Below, in pieces: positions 25,512 through 34,645 of a DNA stretch of 64,000 nt. Source of the DNA: JAOAPG01 sp963791575. Its GTDB lineage: Bacteria > Acidobacteriota > Terriglobia > Terriglobales > Acidobacteriaceae. A program made the translations under genes and the position numbers. Location: positions 124,001 to 188,000 of the forward strand of contig CAWBSY010000004.1 in NCBI GenBank assembly GCA_963791575.1. The letters are read 5' to 3'. The notes beneath the pieces were generated by a model. It had not been told where the DNA came from. It searched no databases and saw nothing but the letters and a program-made list of their open reading frames with translations. Numbering within the stretch: position 1 is the first letter of the stretch; every line of letters begins with the position of its first letter.

Positions 25512-26792
25512 TCATAATGTATCACTACTAAAATGAGGAATGAGCAGTGATGCCAAGAGTACGGCGATAAGCGGCGGTATTGCGAGGCTTGTCCAGAGGG
25601 GCACTGCCCAAGCTTTTTGTACGGTCGCGGATGGCAAAAGAAGTCCCGCAATGGTGAGTACAAGTGCCACGAGCCAGGGCCAGAAAACACTAATAGCGGC
25701 AATTATGCCGACCAGCCGAAGGACAATGTTCCCCCTCCACCACAAGTGTTGATACCGAACCAGAAACAAGATGCCTGGCAACAACAAAATTTGGTTATAA
25801 GGGGATGTCCTTGGAATTGCTGCGACGGTCGCCGTGAGAACCAAAGACGATGTGAGGACAAAAAGCGGATTATCGGCGGGGGCGCCACGTACTCGCCAAC
25901 AAGTAAAGGCCAACCCGAGCAGGATTAGAATAGTCAACGCGCTGCCCCATCCCGCAGGCATCAGCACAGCCAATACTGATCCGGAAGGGCCGGTGTACTG
26001 GCGGTACGCGGATAGTGCCTTTTGAAATTCTGTGATCCAGCCCGGTAAAATCCACTGCGCTCCAAGTAGCAAGAGCGCCATGCTGACTACGAAGCTCCAA
26101 ACCAACGCTCGCCGGGATTGCCAATTACTCAATGCCCACAGAAGCAGCCAAACTATTATGAGCAGAACGAGCTGTGGTTTGATTGTCGCGATGGCCAACA
26201 ATGGGCCGGCTGTTAACAAATGATCATAGCTGATCAGGACCATGGACGCTGCTATGAGACCGCTCACCAGCAAGGTCAACTGCTGAAGTTTAATTCCCTG
26301 TAATACAGGAAAACTGCTGAGCGTCAAAAGGATCAGAATTCCAATGCTACTCAGCGATGGCGACCATCTTAACGCTCGTAGCCAAAACAAAACTGTGAGA
26401 GCAACCACGATCGCCAAAGTCCATCGGAAACACTCCTGCACTATCGGGAATGGAGCTTTGATAATCGGCGCCAGCAAGAACACTACATAAACTGGATAAA
26501 CAAATCCCTGCTGGTCTTTGGGATCTTCCGGACGTGTGGGATCAATTGGACGTCCGTAATATCCGGTCTGTATCTCGCGGGTAATCTCCCGGCTGTAGGG
26601 ATTGCGATGATGAAGAATTAACTCGCGAGCACCGAGCCATCGCGGATACAAGTCCGAAAGATTGCCGCGGGGTCGGCCGTTAAGAGCGGCGTCCGCCTGC
26701 TGATACGCGATCAGCACGTGTTGCACATAGAACCACATGCAACCGGCCATCAAAATGGCCAAGAGTAAACCGGGTTGAGATTTATTTAACAA
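25512..26792 (-). CDS. GT87-type (DUF2029) polytopic membrane protein
   Basis: A 426-residue integral membrane protein with about ten hydrophobic helices. The N-terminal region has the family pattern DLYPRWLGARELILHHRNPYSREITREIQ, in which D-x2-P-x-W-x-G-A and N-P-Y sit in the first periplasmic loop, followed by QQGFVYPVYVVFLLAP. These are features of DUF2029/GT87 proteins such as polyprenol-phosphate-dependent mannosyl/arabinosyl transferases. The donor is probably a lipid-linked sugar. It is one of three such genes in a row. Substrate and product are unknown. Confidence 0.72.
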   Translation of the reverse strand: MLNKSQPGLLLAILMAGCMWFYVQHVLIAYQQADAALNGRPRGNLSDLYPRWLGARELILHHRNPYSREITREIQTGYYGRPIDPTRPEDPKDQQGFVYPVYVVFLLAPIIKAPFPIVQECFRWTLAIVVALTVLFWLRALRWSPSLSSIGILILLTLSSFPVLQGIKLQQLTLLVSGLIAASMVLISYDHLLTAGPLLAIATIKPQLVLLIIVWLLLWALSNWQSRRALVWSFVVSMALLLLGAQWILPGWITEFQKALSAYRQYTGPSGSVLAVLMPAGWGSALTILILLGLAFTCWRVRGAPADNPLFVLTSSLVLTATVAAIPRTSPYNQILLLPGILFLVRYQHLWWRGNIVLRLVGIIAAISVFWPWLVALVLTIAGLLLPSATVQKAWAVPLWTSLAIPPLIAVLLASLLIPHFSSDTL

Positions 26793-26845
26793 TATTGGAA
26801 AAGCAGGATTGATCCCATGTTACAACTTATGCGGCGAACTTCTTC

Positions 26846-27745
26846 GTGCGATTGCGAATTCTAGTCTCTATAGCCATCGGATTAGCGAGTGGGAGCTTCT
26901 GCTGGTTGTTCTTGTCGCATTTTGACCTACGTGCCGCCGATTTCGGGTGGGCAATCCAAGCTGCTCGTGATCTTCTTGCGCATAAGAACCCCTATCAAAA
27001 CCCGCAACAGTTGTATCCCCTGACAGTAGCGTTTTTTGGGTTACCTTTTGTCTGGATCAAACCAGACCTCGCTGCCGGGATTTTTTATGGCATCAGTTCA
27101 GCACTGCTTGCATTCGGGCTAACCAAGGACACTTACCATCGGTTGCTCATTTTCCTTGCATATCCCTATTGGGCAGGGATTCTAACAGCGCAATGGATGC
27201 CGCTCGTTATGGCGAGTTGTTTCTTTCCTCTGCTGCTGCCAGCAACAATGGCGAAGCCTCAAATTGGCTTACCTGTAGCCCTTACTAATTTGACATGGAA
27301 GGGACTTCTATTGAGTTTCGCAGTTCTGCTGCTCAGCCTGTTGTGGCTGCCCCAGTGGCCATTTTACTGGCTGGTCAACACACACCATTACAGTCGATTC
27401 ATTCCCATGTTTGTTCTGCCAGGACCACTGCTCGCATTGGCATTGGTCAAGTATCGCGACCATGACGCACGTCTTTTGTTGTTGATGGGAATTATGCCGC
27501 AACGATGGTTCTACGACGCTTTCGTTCTGTGGCTGATTCCGAAGACGCGTCGGGAAATTGTCTGGACGGTCGCTTTAAGTTGGATACCCGGAATTTGGCG
27601 CTGGTATCACATACCACATAGCTTTACGGAAGTCGGCCGATGGGCAGTAATATTCATGTACCTACCGATGCTGGGTCTTGTGTTATCGCGAGGCGGGATC
27701 GCGAAAACGCAATCCAAAGGAGCACAAATAGCAATAATAGGATGA
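26846..27745 (+). CDS. Short GT87-like membrane protein
   Basis: A 299-residue polytopic membrane protein that resembles a shortened GT87/DUF2029 member: the first loop carries DFGWAIQAARDLLAHKNPYQNPQQLYPLTVAFFGLPF, the D...A..LL...NPY pattern followed by a helix. About eight hydrophobic segments follow. It starts with GTG, is divergent from the preceding GT87 gene across 53 bases, and its last 92 bases overlap the 3' end of the convergent gene at 27654-28895. Both overlapping ends read as natural membrane-protein tails, so the overlap appears real. Confidence 0.65.
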   Translation: MRLRILVSIAIGLASGSFCWLFLSHFDLRAADFGWAIQAARDLLAHKNPYQNPQQLYPLTVAFFGLPFVWIKPDLAAGIFYGISSALLAFGLTKDTYHRLLIFLAYPYWAGILTAQWMPLVMASCFFPLLLPATMAKPQIGLPVALTNLTWKGLLLSFAVLLLSLLWLPQWPFYWLVNTHHYSRFIPMFVLPGPLLALALVKYRDHDARLLLLMGIMPQRWFYDAFVLWLIPKTRREIVWTVALSWIPGIWRWYHIPHSFTEVGRWAVIFMYLPMLGLVLSRGGIAKTQSKGAQIAIIG

Positions 27746-28895
27746 TGGCAAAGAATTCTAAGTGCTTATACCTCAAGACGAAGAGGAGATAAATCGAATT
27801 ACAGGAAAGTAGCGCGAGGCAGCCATAAGTCAATCGTCTCGTCCAAACTCTCTTCGTCGGACTCGAAACGGTATCTTCAAGTGCAAGAAGGCCCGCAAGA
27901 AAAATCAAACTTAAGTCATGTGTGTAGAGATGGTAGCTCAGCAACACTGTCGCAATGAGCCCCATGCAGAACACCATTTGATTATCAGCATCGGTCAATG
28001 ACGATCGCCAGGCACTTACCATTGCCGTAAAAATCAACCCCGAAAGCAAGGTGAGCACACCGCCTCTGAGCCAAGGGCGATCTGCAGGCAGCACGCTCCA
28101 AATCAAGCCACGCAAGTTTGCCGTATTGCCAAGAGCGTGGTTCCAAAGAGAGTTAGTATTGTTTTCGCTCGACAAGACGTAACCCGGATAAGCTTGCCAA
28201 CCGCGCCAGCCGACGGCTGCCAAGCCGATGAACAGCAATACAACCGCTACTGCAAGGAAGCCGGCGACGAAACGTTTTCGCTTCAGCAAGAGGAACGGTA
28301 AAACAAACGACAGTACCAAATGGAATTTGCATAAGGCCAGAGCAAGCCACCCTCCTGCACGGAACTCGTCCTTACTGCGCAGTGCTGCAAATGCCATGCA
28401 GTAGCAGAACAATACAAAGATGGAATCCTGTCCTTGCATTAGCGCAATGAAGTTCGGGTAAAATGCAAAACTCGCTAGCAGCCACAAAAAGATGGGTTCC
28501 TTCCCCAAAACCGTGAGATGTGGACGGAGCACCAACGGTATACCGAGGACAAGCAAAATGTTGATTCCGAGCCAACAGAAATAGGCCGTCAGATAGGAAA
28601 GTCGAGCGAAAGGAGCAAAAACAAGAGCTTCAAAAGGAGGATGGTTGTAGGGCAAACTGGATCCGTTTGTGCCACGAACCGATGAAAATGGGCGCTGAAT
28701 TGTTTTCTGGAGGTCATTGTCATAAAGGCGGCTTCCCTGCTTTTCGTGGATGATCTTGCCCGCAGTGTAAAAGATAGTAAAGTCCGGGAGACCGGCAGGA
28801 ATTCCATTTCGTGAGTGCCAGAGTACGAAAGTATTCAGAACAATCATACCTAGGAAATAAGTCGCTAATCGAGTTCGAGCCTGCCGTGAAAGCAT
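27654..28895 (-). CDS. GT87-type (DUF2029) polytopic membrane protein
   Basis: A 413-residue integral membrane protein with DUF2029/GT87 features: the first loop has GLPDFTIFYTAGKIIHEKQGSRLYD, then SSLPYNHPPFEALVFAPFARLSY, the family's Y-x-P-P-F motif before the third helix, and FALMQGQDS-type Q-G-Q loop (IALMQGQDSIFVL). About eleven helices are present. The 3' end overlaps the convergent gene for 92 bases. The ATG at 28895 has no obvious ribosome binding site; an internal start near residue 18 is possible. Confidence 0.72.
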   Translation of the reverse strand: MLSRQARTRLATYFLGMIVLNTFVLWHSRNGIPAGLPDFTIFYTAGKIIHEKQGSRLYDNDLQKTIQRPFSSVRGTNGSSLPYNHPPFEALVFAPFARLSYLTAYFCWLGINILLVLGIPLVLRPHLTVLGKEPIFLWLLASFAFYPNFIALMQGQDSIFVLFCYCMAFAALRSKDEFRAGGWLALALCKFHLVLSFVLPFLLLKRKRFVAGFLAVAVVLLFIGLAAVGWRGWQAYPGYVLSSENNTNSLWNHALGNTANLRGLIWSVLPADRPWLRGGVLTLLSGLIFTAMVSAWRSSLTDADNQMVFCMGLIATVLLSYHLYTHDLSLIFLAGLLALEDTVSSPTKRVWTRRLTYGCLALLSCNSIYLLFVLRYKHLEFFAIILLLLFVLLWIAFSRSRLAITQDPASVGT

Positions 28896-29303
28896 GGAGG
28901 GAGGAGTGCATTATACGGGACTACCTGCGACCATTTTCCCCGCCTTTTTTGTATACCCGGGAACGACATCGATTTCGGAAAGCGCAGCATTTACCTCAGG
29001 TCGCAATCTCGTCGGTAGGGGACGGAGCAAGTTCCGATTCACGTACCGTTGCTGCGGACGCGGTTGGAAAATTGGCACTACTATGCAACAAAATGTCGCT
29101 CATTCGGGAACATGTCGAGGTATTATGGGTGCAAGCAGTTGCAAGTGTCTCCTTGTTTCGCGTAAATCATTGATTTGGAATACTCGGTTCGGAACGTTGA
29201 ACTGCGTGGAGTTCAACGTTAAAGGACTTGGCACCTTAAAACTGGTGCGAAAATTGAGACAGGGCACGGCAGCAGTTTTAGCTCTTCTAGGGGAGGGATA
29301 AAG
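28896..29303. other. Non-coding region upstream of the Tad operon
   Basis: About 400 bases between the divergent GT87 gene and flp. A frame open across most of it (28894-29301) has a non-natural composition and spans a palindrome, so it is not called. The region holds a strong inverted repeat (see next entry), a GGAG-rich stretch at 28896-28906 and probably the Tad promoter, which could not be placed. Confidence 0.4.
29193..29220 (+). promoter_or_regulatory. Perfect 10-base inverted repeat upstream of flp
   Basis: AACGTTGAAC (29193-29202) and GTTCAACGTT (29211-29220) flank an eight-base spacer. It lies about 84 bases before the flp start and is followed by a second, smaller stem GCACC/GGTGC near 29233-29249. 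No T-run follows, so it is not a standard terminator. It could be an operator for a dimeric regulator or a structured leader element of the Tad operon. Confidence 0.5.
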
Positions 29304-29468
29304 ATGAACAACTATTTGTGCAGACTATGGGCACAGGAAGAAGGTCAGGACATTGCGGAATACGCAGTGATGCTGGCAGTAATTCTGGTAATTGTGGTCG
29401 GCACAGTTTCGCTTATTGGAAAAAACGCTAACATTATCTTTTCTAATGTAGCCAGTTCAATCCAATAG
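29304..29468 (+). CDS. flp: Flp/Fap pilin (Tad major pilin)
   Basis: A 54-residue prepilin. It has a short N-terminal leader, the processing site EEG-QDIAEYAVML with Glu at mature position 5 and Tyr at 6 (the Flp motif), and one hydrophobic helix (VMLAVILVIVVGTVSLIG). After cleavage by a prepilin peptidase, the mature chain of about 41 residues would polymerise into the Tad pilus. Strong ribosome binding site GGGAGGGA precedes ATG 29304. It lies 190 bases before cpaB, the usual position at the head of a Tad operon, and would be transcribed at higher level than the assembly genes. Confidence 0.9.
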   Translation: MNNYLCRLWAQEEGQDIAEYAVMLAVILVIVVGTVSLIGKNANIIFSNVASSIQ

Positions 29469-29657
29469 CTGAGGGATAGGACACTTCAGACTCATGATCG
29501 GCTTACACGGCTAACAGGAGAGATCTAGAGTACGTCCGAAAGCAACGTCAGGCGCCTCTCTGGTTCCGGCGCACTGGAGTTGTGCTGTCATAAAATTAGG
29601 TGAGTCAAGTTATGCGATAGCCCAGGCCAACTCAGTATTTCAGCTTGAGGAGCCACA

Positions 29658-30485
29658 ATGAATCGGAACCGGCTAGTGATGATTGGACTCATCGCCCTGA
29701 TGTTGGGCGCGTTTTTCAGTTTCTTGGTTTACAAGAATCTCCAGGCACGGGCTGCCTCTGCTCCACCGCCAGGAGTGGATGTGGTCGTCGCAGGAAACGA
29801 CATCCAGGTAGGTGCCAAAATTGGGGGAAGTGACCTAAAAGTCGTTCGATTTCCAGTGGCCGATTTGCCACCGCACTACTTTTCGGACCAAGTCAAAGTT
29901 ATTGGCCAGGGAGCCATACTACCGATCGCTCGAGGAGAATTCATCCTGCCTTATAAATTGGCGGGAGAGCATGCCGGTTTTGGACTCCCGGCGCTGATTC
30001 CTACGGGGATGCGAGCAGTATCAGTGCGGGTAAACGATGTGGTTGCGGTTGCGGGTTTCGTTTTGCCGGGCACTCGGGTCGATGTTTTGTTAACCGGGAA
30101 CGCCAGTGGAGCGAGTGAACAACAAACTACGACCGTGCTGGAAAACGTTGCCGTAATTGCAAACGGGCAAAAGCTGGATCGCAATTCTGGAGGCGAGCCG
30201 CAAAACGCAGCCGTCATTACGCTGCTGGTTTCTCCCGACGATGCCCAAAAACTTACTCTTGCCAGCACTCAGGGCCACATCCAGTTGGCGCTACGTAACC
30301 CGCTCGATACTAAGCAGGAGGAAATTGCGGCCGTGAACAGCAATTCGCTCTACAAGGGCATCGCAACTCCAGCTCCCAAGATTCAGGCGACAATAAGGCG
30401 CCCGGCAAAACCTGCACCGACGGCGCCCAACGTCTACTCTGTAGAAGTAATTCGCGGGGAAAAGAAGGACGTAACGAATTTCTGA
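29658..30485 (+). CDS. cpaB: Tad pilus assembly protein CpaB/RcpC
   Basis: A 275-residue periplasmic protein anchored by one N-terminal helix (about residues 6-25). An SAF domain covers about residues 38-110 (VDVVVAGNDIQVGAKIGGSDLKVVRFPVADLPP), followed by the CpaB core GMRAVSVRVNDVVAVAGFVLPGTRVDVLLTG, typical of RcpC/CpaB. In Tad systems it modulates the secretin or the pilus, possibly binding peptidoglycan. SD GAGGAG lies 7 bases before ATG 29658. Confidence 0.88.
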   Translation: MNRNRLVMIGLIALMLGAFFSFLVYKNLQARAASAPPPGVDVVVAGNDIQVGAKIGGSDLKVVRFPVADLPPHYFSDQVKVIGQGAILPIARGEFILPYKLAGEHAGFGLPALIPTGMRAVSVRVNDVVAVAGFVLPGTRVDVLLTGNASGASEQQTTTVLENVAVIANGQKLDRNSGGEPQNAAVITLLVSPDDAQKLTLASTQGHIQLALRNPLDTKQEEIAAVNSNSLYKGIATPAPKIQATIRRPAKPAPTAPNVYSVEVIRGEKKDVTNF

Positions 30486-30522
30486 GCACAAGATTAGCGA
30501 GCAACAGAAGAGGTCGGGACCT

Positions 30523-32082
30523 ATGTTAATTTGCTCCCCTCAGAGGGATGCACAACAGAAGCGAATTCCTAAAGTTGCTCTGCTAGTTGCGGCTATGCTC
30601 GCAACGGGATCCGGTTTTTCCTTAGTTCAAGCACAAGTTACGTCGCCTTCTGAGCCTTCCGGTTCCAGCCAATCGGTCTCTCCTGCGGCGAACCAAGCCG
30701 CTCCGGTTCCGCCGGCATCTCAATCGACGCCTATCGCTCCCTTAGATCAGCAGCAAGTACCAGGTCCCAATGCAGGTGCGGCAGCGTCCCAGTCTGAGGC
30801 AGCGGGAGCTGCGCCGTTGCGTGTCATGGTGGGCAAATCGCTATTAATTAACACAACAGAACGCCTGAAACGGGTTTCAGTCACTGACCCCGCGGTAGCA
30901 GATGCTTTGGTGGTCACGCCCACTCAAATTCTGGTGCATGGCCGCGCCCCGGGTGAGGTCTCCTTGCTCATATGGGATGAACTCGAGCGCTCCCGAAGTT
31001 TCGATTTAAGGGTGGATGTGGACGTCAGCGCAGCCGGAGAAGAAGAAAAACGAGTTTTCCCCGACGAGCAAATCGAGGTCACGCCTTCACGCTCCGCGAT
31101 CGTCCTTTCAGGCCATGTCACGACCGAAGATGTAGCCAAGCGTGCTGGAATGATCGCGGAAGCCTATTCGAAAAACGTGGTCAACGTGTTGACTTTTGGG
31201 CCTGTAGGAGCGGAAGAAGTTTTACTTGAGGTTAAGTTTGCGGAAGTCGATCGCAGCGCGGTGACGCAATTGGGTGTGAATTATTTTACTCCCGGCACGG
31301 GTCATACCACTGGATCGCTTACGACTGGACAGTTTGGAAGCGTTGGGCTTAGTACAACTACGAGCACCACTACAACGACCGGCAGTACCGCAACGACCTC
31401 AAATTCGGGCGCTCCTCCAACCCTCAATATTGCGAATGCCTTGAACCTCTTCCTTTTTCGCAGCGACATTAACTTCGGCGCTGCGATCCAGGCGCTGCAA
31501 TCAAAAAGCTTATTGCAGATTCTCGCCGAACCAAACCTGATTGCGGTAAATGGCAAAGAGGCAAGTTTCCTGGCGGGCGGTGAATTTCCTTTTCCAGTTG
31601 TTCAGCCCGGCCAGGGGATTACAGCGGTTACGATTTCCTTCAAAGAGTTCGGCGTAAGACTGAAGTTCACGCCGCTTATCATGCCTAATGGGAACATTCA
31701 CTTGCGGGTGCAGCCCGAGGTGAGCGCGTTGGACTTCGCGAATGCCCTCACTATCTCTGGTTTCACGATTCCAGCGCTGAGCACGCGGCGCGCGGATACA
31801 GAGTTTGAACTCAAAGATGGACAGAGTTTCGTGATTGCTGGATTGATGGACAATCGCCTGACCGACATAGGCAACAAGATACCGGGTTTGGGCGACCTCC
31901 CGATCATAGGGAATTTGTTTCGCAGTAAGAACCTGCAAAAGAGCAAGTCGGAGCTAATGGTTCTGTGCACGGTTCATCGCATCATGCCGAGTGTGCAACC
32001 GCCGGATATTCCGGCTAACCCGAAACCGTTTCTCGACCCGAGTAAGTTTGACGCTCCGAAGGCGCCGGGCAACAAGAAGTGA
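30523..32082 (+). CDS. cpaC: Tad pilus outer-membrane secretin CpaC/RcpA
   Basis: Secretin that forms the outer-membrane pore for the Tad pilus. The signal peptide (VALLVAAMLATGSGFSLVQA) is followed by a long Pro/Ser/Ala/Gln linker. The N-domain begins at LRVMVGKSLLINTTERLKRVSV (about residue 102), a BON-like segment covers AIVLSGHVTTEDVAKRAGMIAEAY, and the secretin core has VLLEVKFAEVDRSAVTQLGVNYF and the C-terminal SFVIAGLMDNRLTDIGNKIPGLGDLPIIGNLFRS signature. A Thr/Ser-rich insertion near residue 265-300 is not typical. Length is 519 residues. Confidence 0.9.
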   Translation: MLICSPQRDAQQKRIPKVALLVAAMLATGSGFSLVQAQVTSPSEPSGSSQSVSPAANQAAPVPPASQSTPIAPLDQQQVPGPNAGAAASQSEAAGAAPLRVMVGKSLLINTTERLKRVSVTDPAVADALVVTPTQILVHGRAPGEVSLLIWDELERSRSFDLRVDVDVSAAGEEEKRVFPDEQIEVTPSRSAIVLSGHVTTEDVAKRAGMIAEAYSKNVVNVLTFGPVGAEEVLLEVKFAEVDRSAVTQLGVNYFTPGTGHTTGSLTTGQFGSVGLSTTTSTTTTTGSTATTSNSGAPPTLNIANALNLFLFRSDINFGAAIQALQSKSLLQILAEPNLIAVNGKEASFLAGGEFPFPVVQPGQGITAVTISFKEFGVRLKFTPLIMPNGNIHLRVQPEVSALDFANALTISGFTIPALSTRRADTEFELKDGQSFVIAGLMDNRLTDIGNKIPGLGDLPIIGNLFRSKNLQKSKSELMVLCTVHRIMPSVQPPDIPANPKPFLDPSKFDAPKAPGNKK

Positions 32083-32106
32083 ATAGAAGTTGGGGGAATC
32101 TGATCC

Positions 32107-33276
32107 ATGTCCGAGCTTTCTGTAGTTGTCGTTGCAGCGGACAATGAACAACGCACCGTTCTGCAAATTTTAGTCGATGGTACCGGCGTCGCAAAGACTG
32201 TGCACAGTGCCGTAAACTTCCCTATAGCAGCAAGCGATCCGATCATACGGAGAATTCAATCCATCAAACCAGATGTAATCCTGGTGGACATCCCCAAGGA
32301 GTCTGCGCTTGCGCTTCGAGCCATCGAGTTGTTGCATTTGGAGGTACCCGGCCCAGCTATTTTCGCAGTCGGGACCATGTCTCAGTCGCAGGTGATTGTT
32401 AGCGCCATGCGATCCGGCGCCCGCGAATTCATTGAGAGGCCGCCAACCCCCACTGACCTTTTGGAGGCATTCGTCCGCCTTAGTGCCGCAAGGCGAAAGG
32501 TTCAGCAGGAAGGCGTCCGCGGCAAAATATTCACGGTTGCGAATGCCAAGGGCGGCAGTGGCGCGACCACTATCGCGGTAAATCTTGCGCTGGCTTTGCA
32601 GTCGGCCCATGGCAATGTCGCACTGGTCGACATCGCTCCGCTGGGACATGCGGCGCTGCATCTTAATTTAAAGCCGTTGTTCACAGTAGCCGACGCAATC
32701 CGCAATTTGCATCGTCTTGATAGTTCCCTGCTGGAAAGTTTTACCACGCGACACAGCACTGGTGTCCATCTGTTGGCGGGCTCGAATATCCCCCTTGCAA
32801 CTGAACCATCAACCGCCGAGCTCGCTCGATTGTTTGACATGCTCGTGGCTCAGTTTCGTTACGTGGTGGTCGACGCTTCATCTCGCGGAGACGCTTCGAC
32901 GCGTTTAGTGGGCAACCTCTCGCAGGCGGTACTGCTGGTCTCTCACGCCGATGTCGCTTCGCTATGGAGTGCCAATCAGATTCGGCAGTATTTAGGACAA
33001 GTAGGGGGAACCGAGCGTTTGCATCTCGTTCTCAATCGTTTCCGGAAGATTCCGGGTTTCACCGAAGCCGACGTCGAAGCTGCGGCAGGTTTGAAGTTGC
33101 TCTGGAAGATTCCGAACCAGTATTTCGCCGCGTCCGCCGCTATCAACCGGGGCATACCGATGGTGCAGCAAGCCCACACCGAAATCGCCCGGTCTTTCGC
33201 GGGACTGGCTTCCCGCCTGACTGAAAATGATGCTACCGTGAAACGAGCAGCCTGGTCGCTGTTCAAAATCAGTTAA
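32107..33276 (+). CDS. cpaE: Tad pilus localisation ATPase CpaE/TadZ
   Basis: A 389-residue protein. The N-terminal 130 residues form a receiver-like domain (LSVVVVAADNEQRTVLQILV, then VILVDIPKESALAL) without need of phosphorylation. The MinD/ParA-type ATPase domain has the deviant Walker A ANAKGGSGATTIAVNLALAL (about residue 146-165) in which the usual Lys of G-K-T is Ala, as in many TadZ/CpaE proteins. The Asp-rich strand VVVDASSRGDAST follows. It positions the Tad machine at the pole. ATG 32107 is preceded by GGGGGA. Confidence 0.85.
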   Translation: MSELSVVVVAADNEQRTVLQILVDGTGVAKTVHSAVNFPIAASDPIIRRIQSIKPDVILVDIPKESALALRAIELLHLEVPGPAIFAVGTMSQSQVIVSAMRSGAREFIERPPTPTDLLEAFVRLSAARRKVQQEGVRGKIFTVANAKGGSGATTIAVNLALALQSAHGNVALVDIAPLGHAALHLNLKPLFTVADAIRNLHRLDSSLLESFTTRHSTGVHLLAGSNIPLATEPSTAELARLFDMLVAQFRYVVVDASSRGDASTRLVGNLSQAVLLVSHADVASLWSANQIRQYLGQVGGTERLHLVLNRFRKIPGFTEADVEAAAGLKLLWKIPNQYFAASAAINRGIPMVQQAHTEIARSFAGLASRLTENDATVKRAAWSLFKIS

Positions 33277-33323
33277 ATCTGGAGAATATATAGCGAGTTT
33301 TGTAAGGTGAGCCTAGGCGGGAT

Positions 33324-34481
33324 ATGGCGAATTCTCAGACTTTCGAGCGAACCGAATACCAGCAGGTAAAGGCGGATCTGCATCGCAAGATCCTCGACCG
33401 GTTGGATCTCGAAAAACTGGGGAGAACACCCGGCCAGGCTGCTCGCGACGAAGTTCTACTGCTTATAAGAAACACCGTTAACAGCGAAGCAGTGCCCTTA
33501 AGCTTCGCGGAACGGGAGCGGCTAGCACGAGAAATACTGGATGAGATTTTTGGGCTCGGTCCGTTGGAACCGCTTCTTAAAGATCCCACCGTCTCCGATA
33601 TCCTGGTGAACCGCTTCGATCGGGTCTATGTAGAGCGTGCCGGTAAGCTCGAACCGACGGGGCTGAGTTTCAAAGATGATGCGCATTTGATGCAGATTAT
33701 CGACCGCATCGTATCGCGTGTAGGTCGGCGCGTTGATGAATCTTCTCCGATGGTGGATGCACGCCTTCCTGATGGTTCACGTGTGAATGCCATCATTCCA
33801 CCGCTGGCAATTGATGGCCCCTGCCTTTCCATCCGCCGCTTTGGCCGCGACCCTATTACTGCCCGCAACATGATCGAGAACAAGTCAATGACCGAACCTA
33901 TGCTGGAACTGCTCTCCGCCATGGTGAAGGGGCGATTGAATATCTTGATTTCGGGTGGAACCGGCGCCGGCAAGACCACATTATTGAATGTCTTATCGGG
34001 ATTCATTCCCAACAATGAACGAGTAGTCACGATTGAAGATGCAGCAGAATTGCAAATGAAACAAGAGCACGTGGTCCGGCTCGAGACTCGTCCCCCGAAC
34101 ATCGAAGGAAAAGGTGCCATCCGGCAGCGGCAGTTGGTTATTAATAGCCTCCGCATGCGCCCTGACCGCATCGTGGTGGGCGAGGTGCGCGGCGAAGAAG
34201 CGTTTGACATGCTCCAAGCGATGAATACTGGACACGAAGGTTCGCTTACCACTGTGCACGCGAATTCTCAACGGGACGCATTGGCACGTTTGGAAAATAT
34301 GTTTTCGATGGCTAGCCTCAATATCCCTGAACGTGCTATGCGAATGCAGATCGCGTCGGCTATTCACGGCGTAGTCCAAATTGCGCGCATGGCCGATGGC
34401 ACCCGTAAGGTAATCGGCCTCTCTGAAGTGACTGGAATAGAAGCGAGACATGATTGCGATGCAAGAGATTTTCGTGTTTGA
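33324..34481 (+). CDS. cpaF: Tad pilus ATPase CpaF/TadA, frame broken near its C-terminus
   Basis: Secretion-superfamily ATPase that powers Flp pilus assembly. The N-domain is followed by Walker A ISGGTGAGKTTLLNVLSG (about residues 209-226), the Asp box VVTIEDAAELQ, Walker B MRPDRIVVGEVRGEEAFDML and the His box SLTTVHANSQRDALARLENM. The visible frame ends after GIEARHDCDARDFRV, but the family tail (M-I-A-M-Q-E-I-F-V-F-E) starts in another frame at 34450. Dropping the A at 34446 restores a 431-residue CpaF. As the rest of the operon is intact, a sequence error is more likely than a real mutation, unless the tail is made as a separate peptide. Confidence 0.85.
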   Translation: MANSQTFERTEYQQVKADLHRKILDRLDLEKLGRTPGQAARDEVLLLIRNTVNSEAVPLSFAERERLAREILDEIFGLGPLEPLLKDPTVSDILVNRFDRVYVERAGKLEPTGLSFKDDAHLMQIIDRIVSRVGRRVDESSPMVDARLPDGSRVNAIIPPLAIDGPCLSIRRFGRDPITARNMIENKSMTEPMLELLSAMVKGRLNILISGGTGAGKTTLLNVLSGFIPNNERVVTIEDAAELQMKQEHVVRLETRPPNIEGKGAIRQRQLVINSLRMRPDRIVVGEVRGEEAFDMLQAMNTGHEGSLTTVHANSQRDALARLENMFSMASLNIPERAMRMQIASAIHGVVQIARMADGTRKVIGLSEVTGIEARHDCDARDFRV

Positions 34482-34620
34482 ACGTGAGGGTATTGATGAG
34501 AGCGGCAAGGTCAAAGGAACGTTTCGTGCCACTGGTATCAGGCCGAATTTTTCTACTCGCCTAGCCACAGGCGGATTCCGTTTGCGTCCGGCATTGTTCG
34601 ATTCGAAGATGGAGGTCTAA
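34450..34620 (+). CDS. cpaF: C-terminal tail of CpaF in another frame
   Basis: This 56-codon frame encodes MIAMQEIFVFEREGIDE, then GKVKGTFRATGIRPNF and a short tail, the standard C-terminus of CpaF/TadA ATPases. It overlaps the upstream cpaF frame by 32 bases. It should be read as part of cpaF after correction of one extra base at about 34446. Confidence 0.75.
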   Translation: MIAMQEIFVFEREGIDESGKVKGTFRATGIRPNFSTRLATGGFRLRPALFDSKMEV

Positions 34621-34645
34621 GAAACCGGCGGGATTCTTGCAACAT

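Noticed and set aside
29073..29087. A sigma-54-like TGGCAC-TACTA-TGCA element before flp
   Set aside because: The distance between the GG and GC pairs is one base too short for sigma-54, where spacing is strict.
28894..29301. A 135-codon open frame upstream of flp, starting in a GGAGGGAGGAG stretch
   Set aside because: The composition is not protein-like, it runs through a perfect palindrome and has no family features; judged non-coding.
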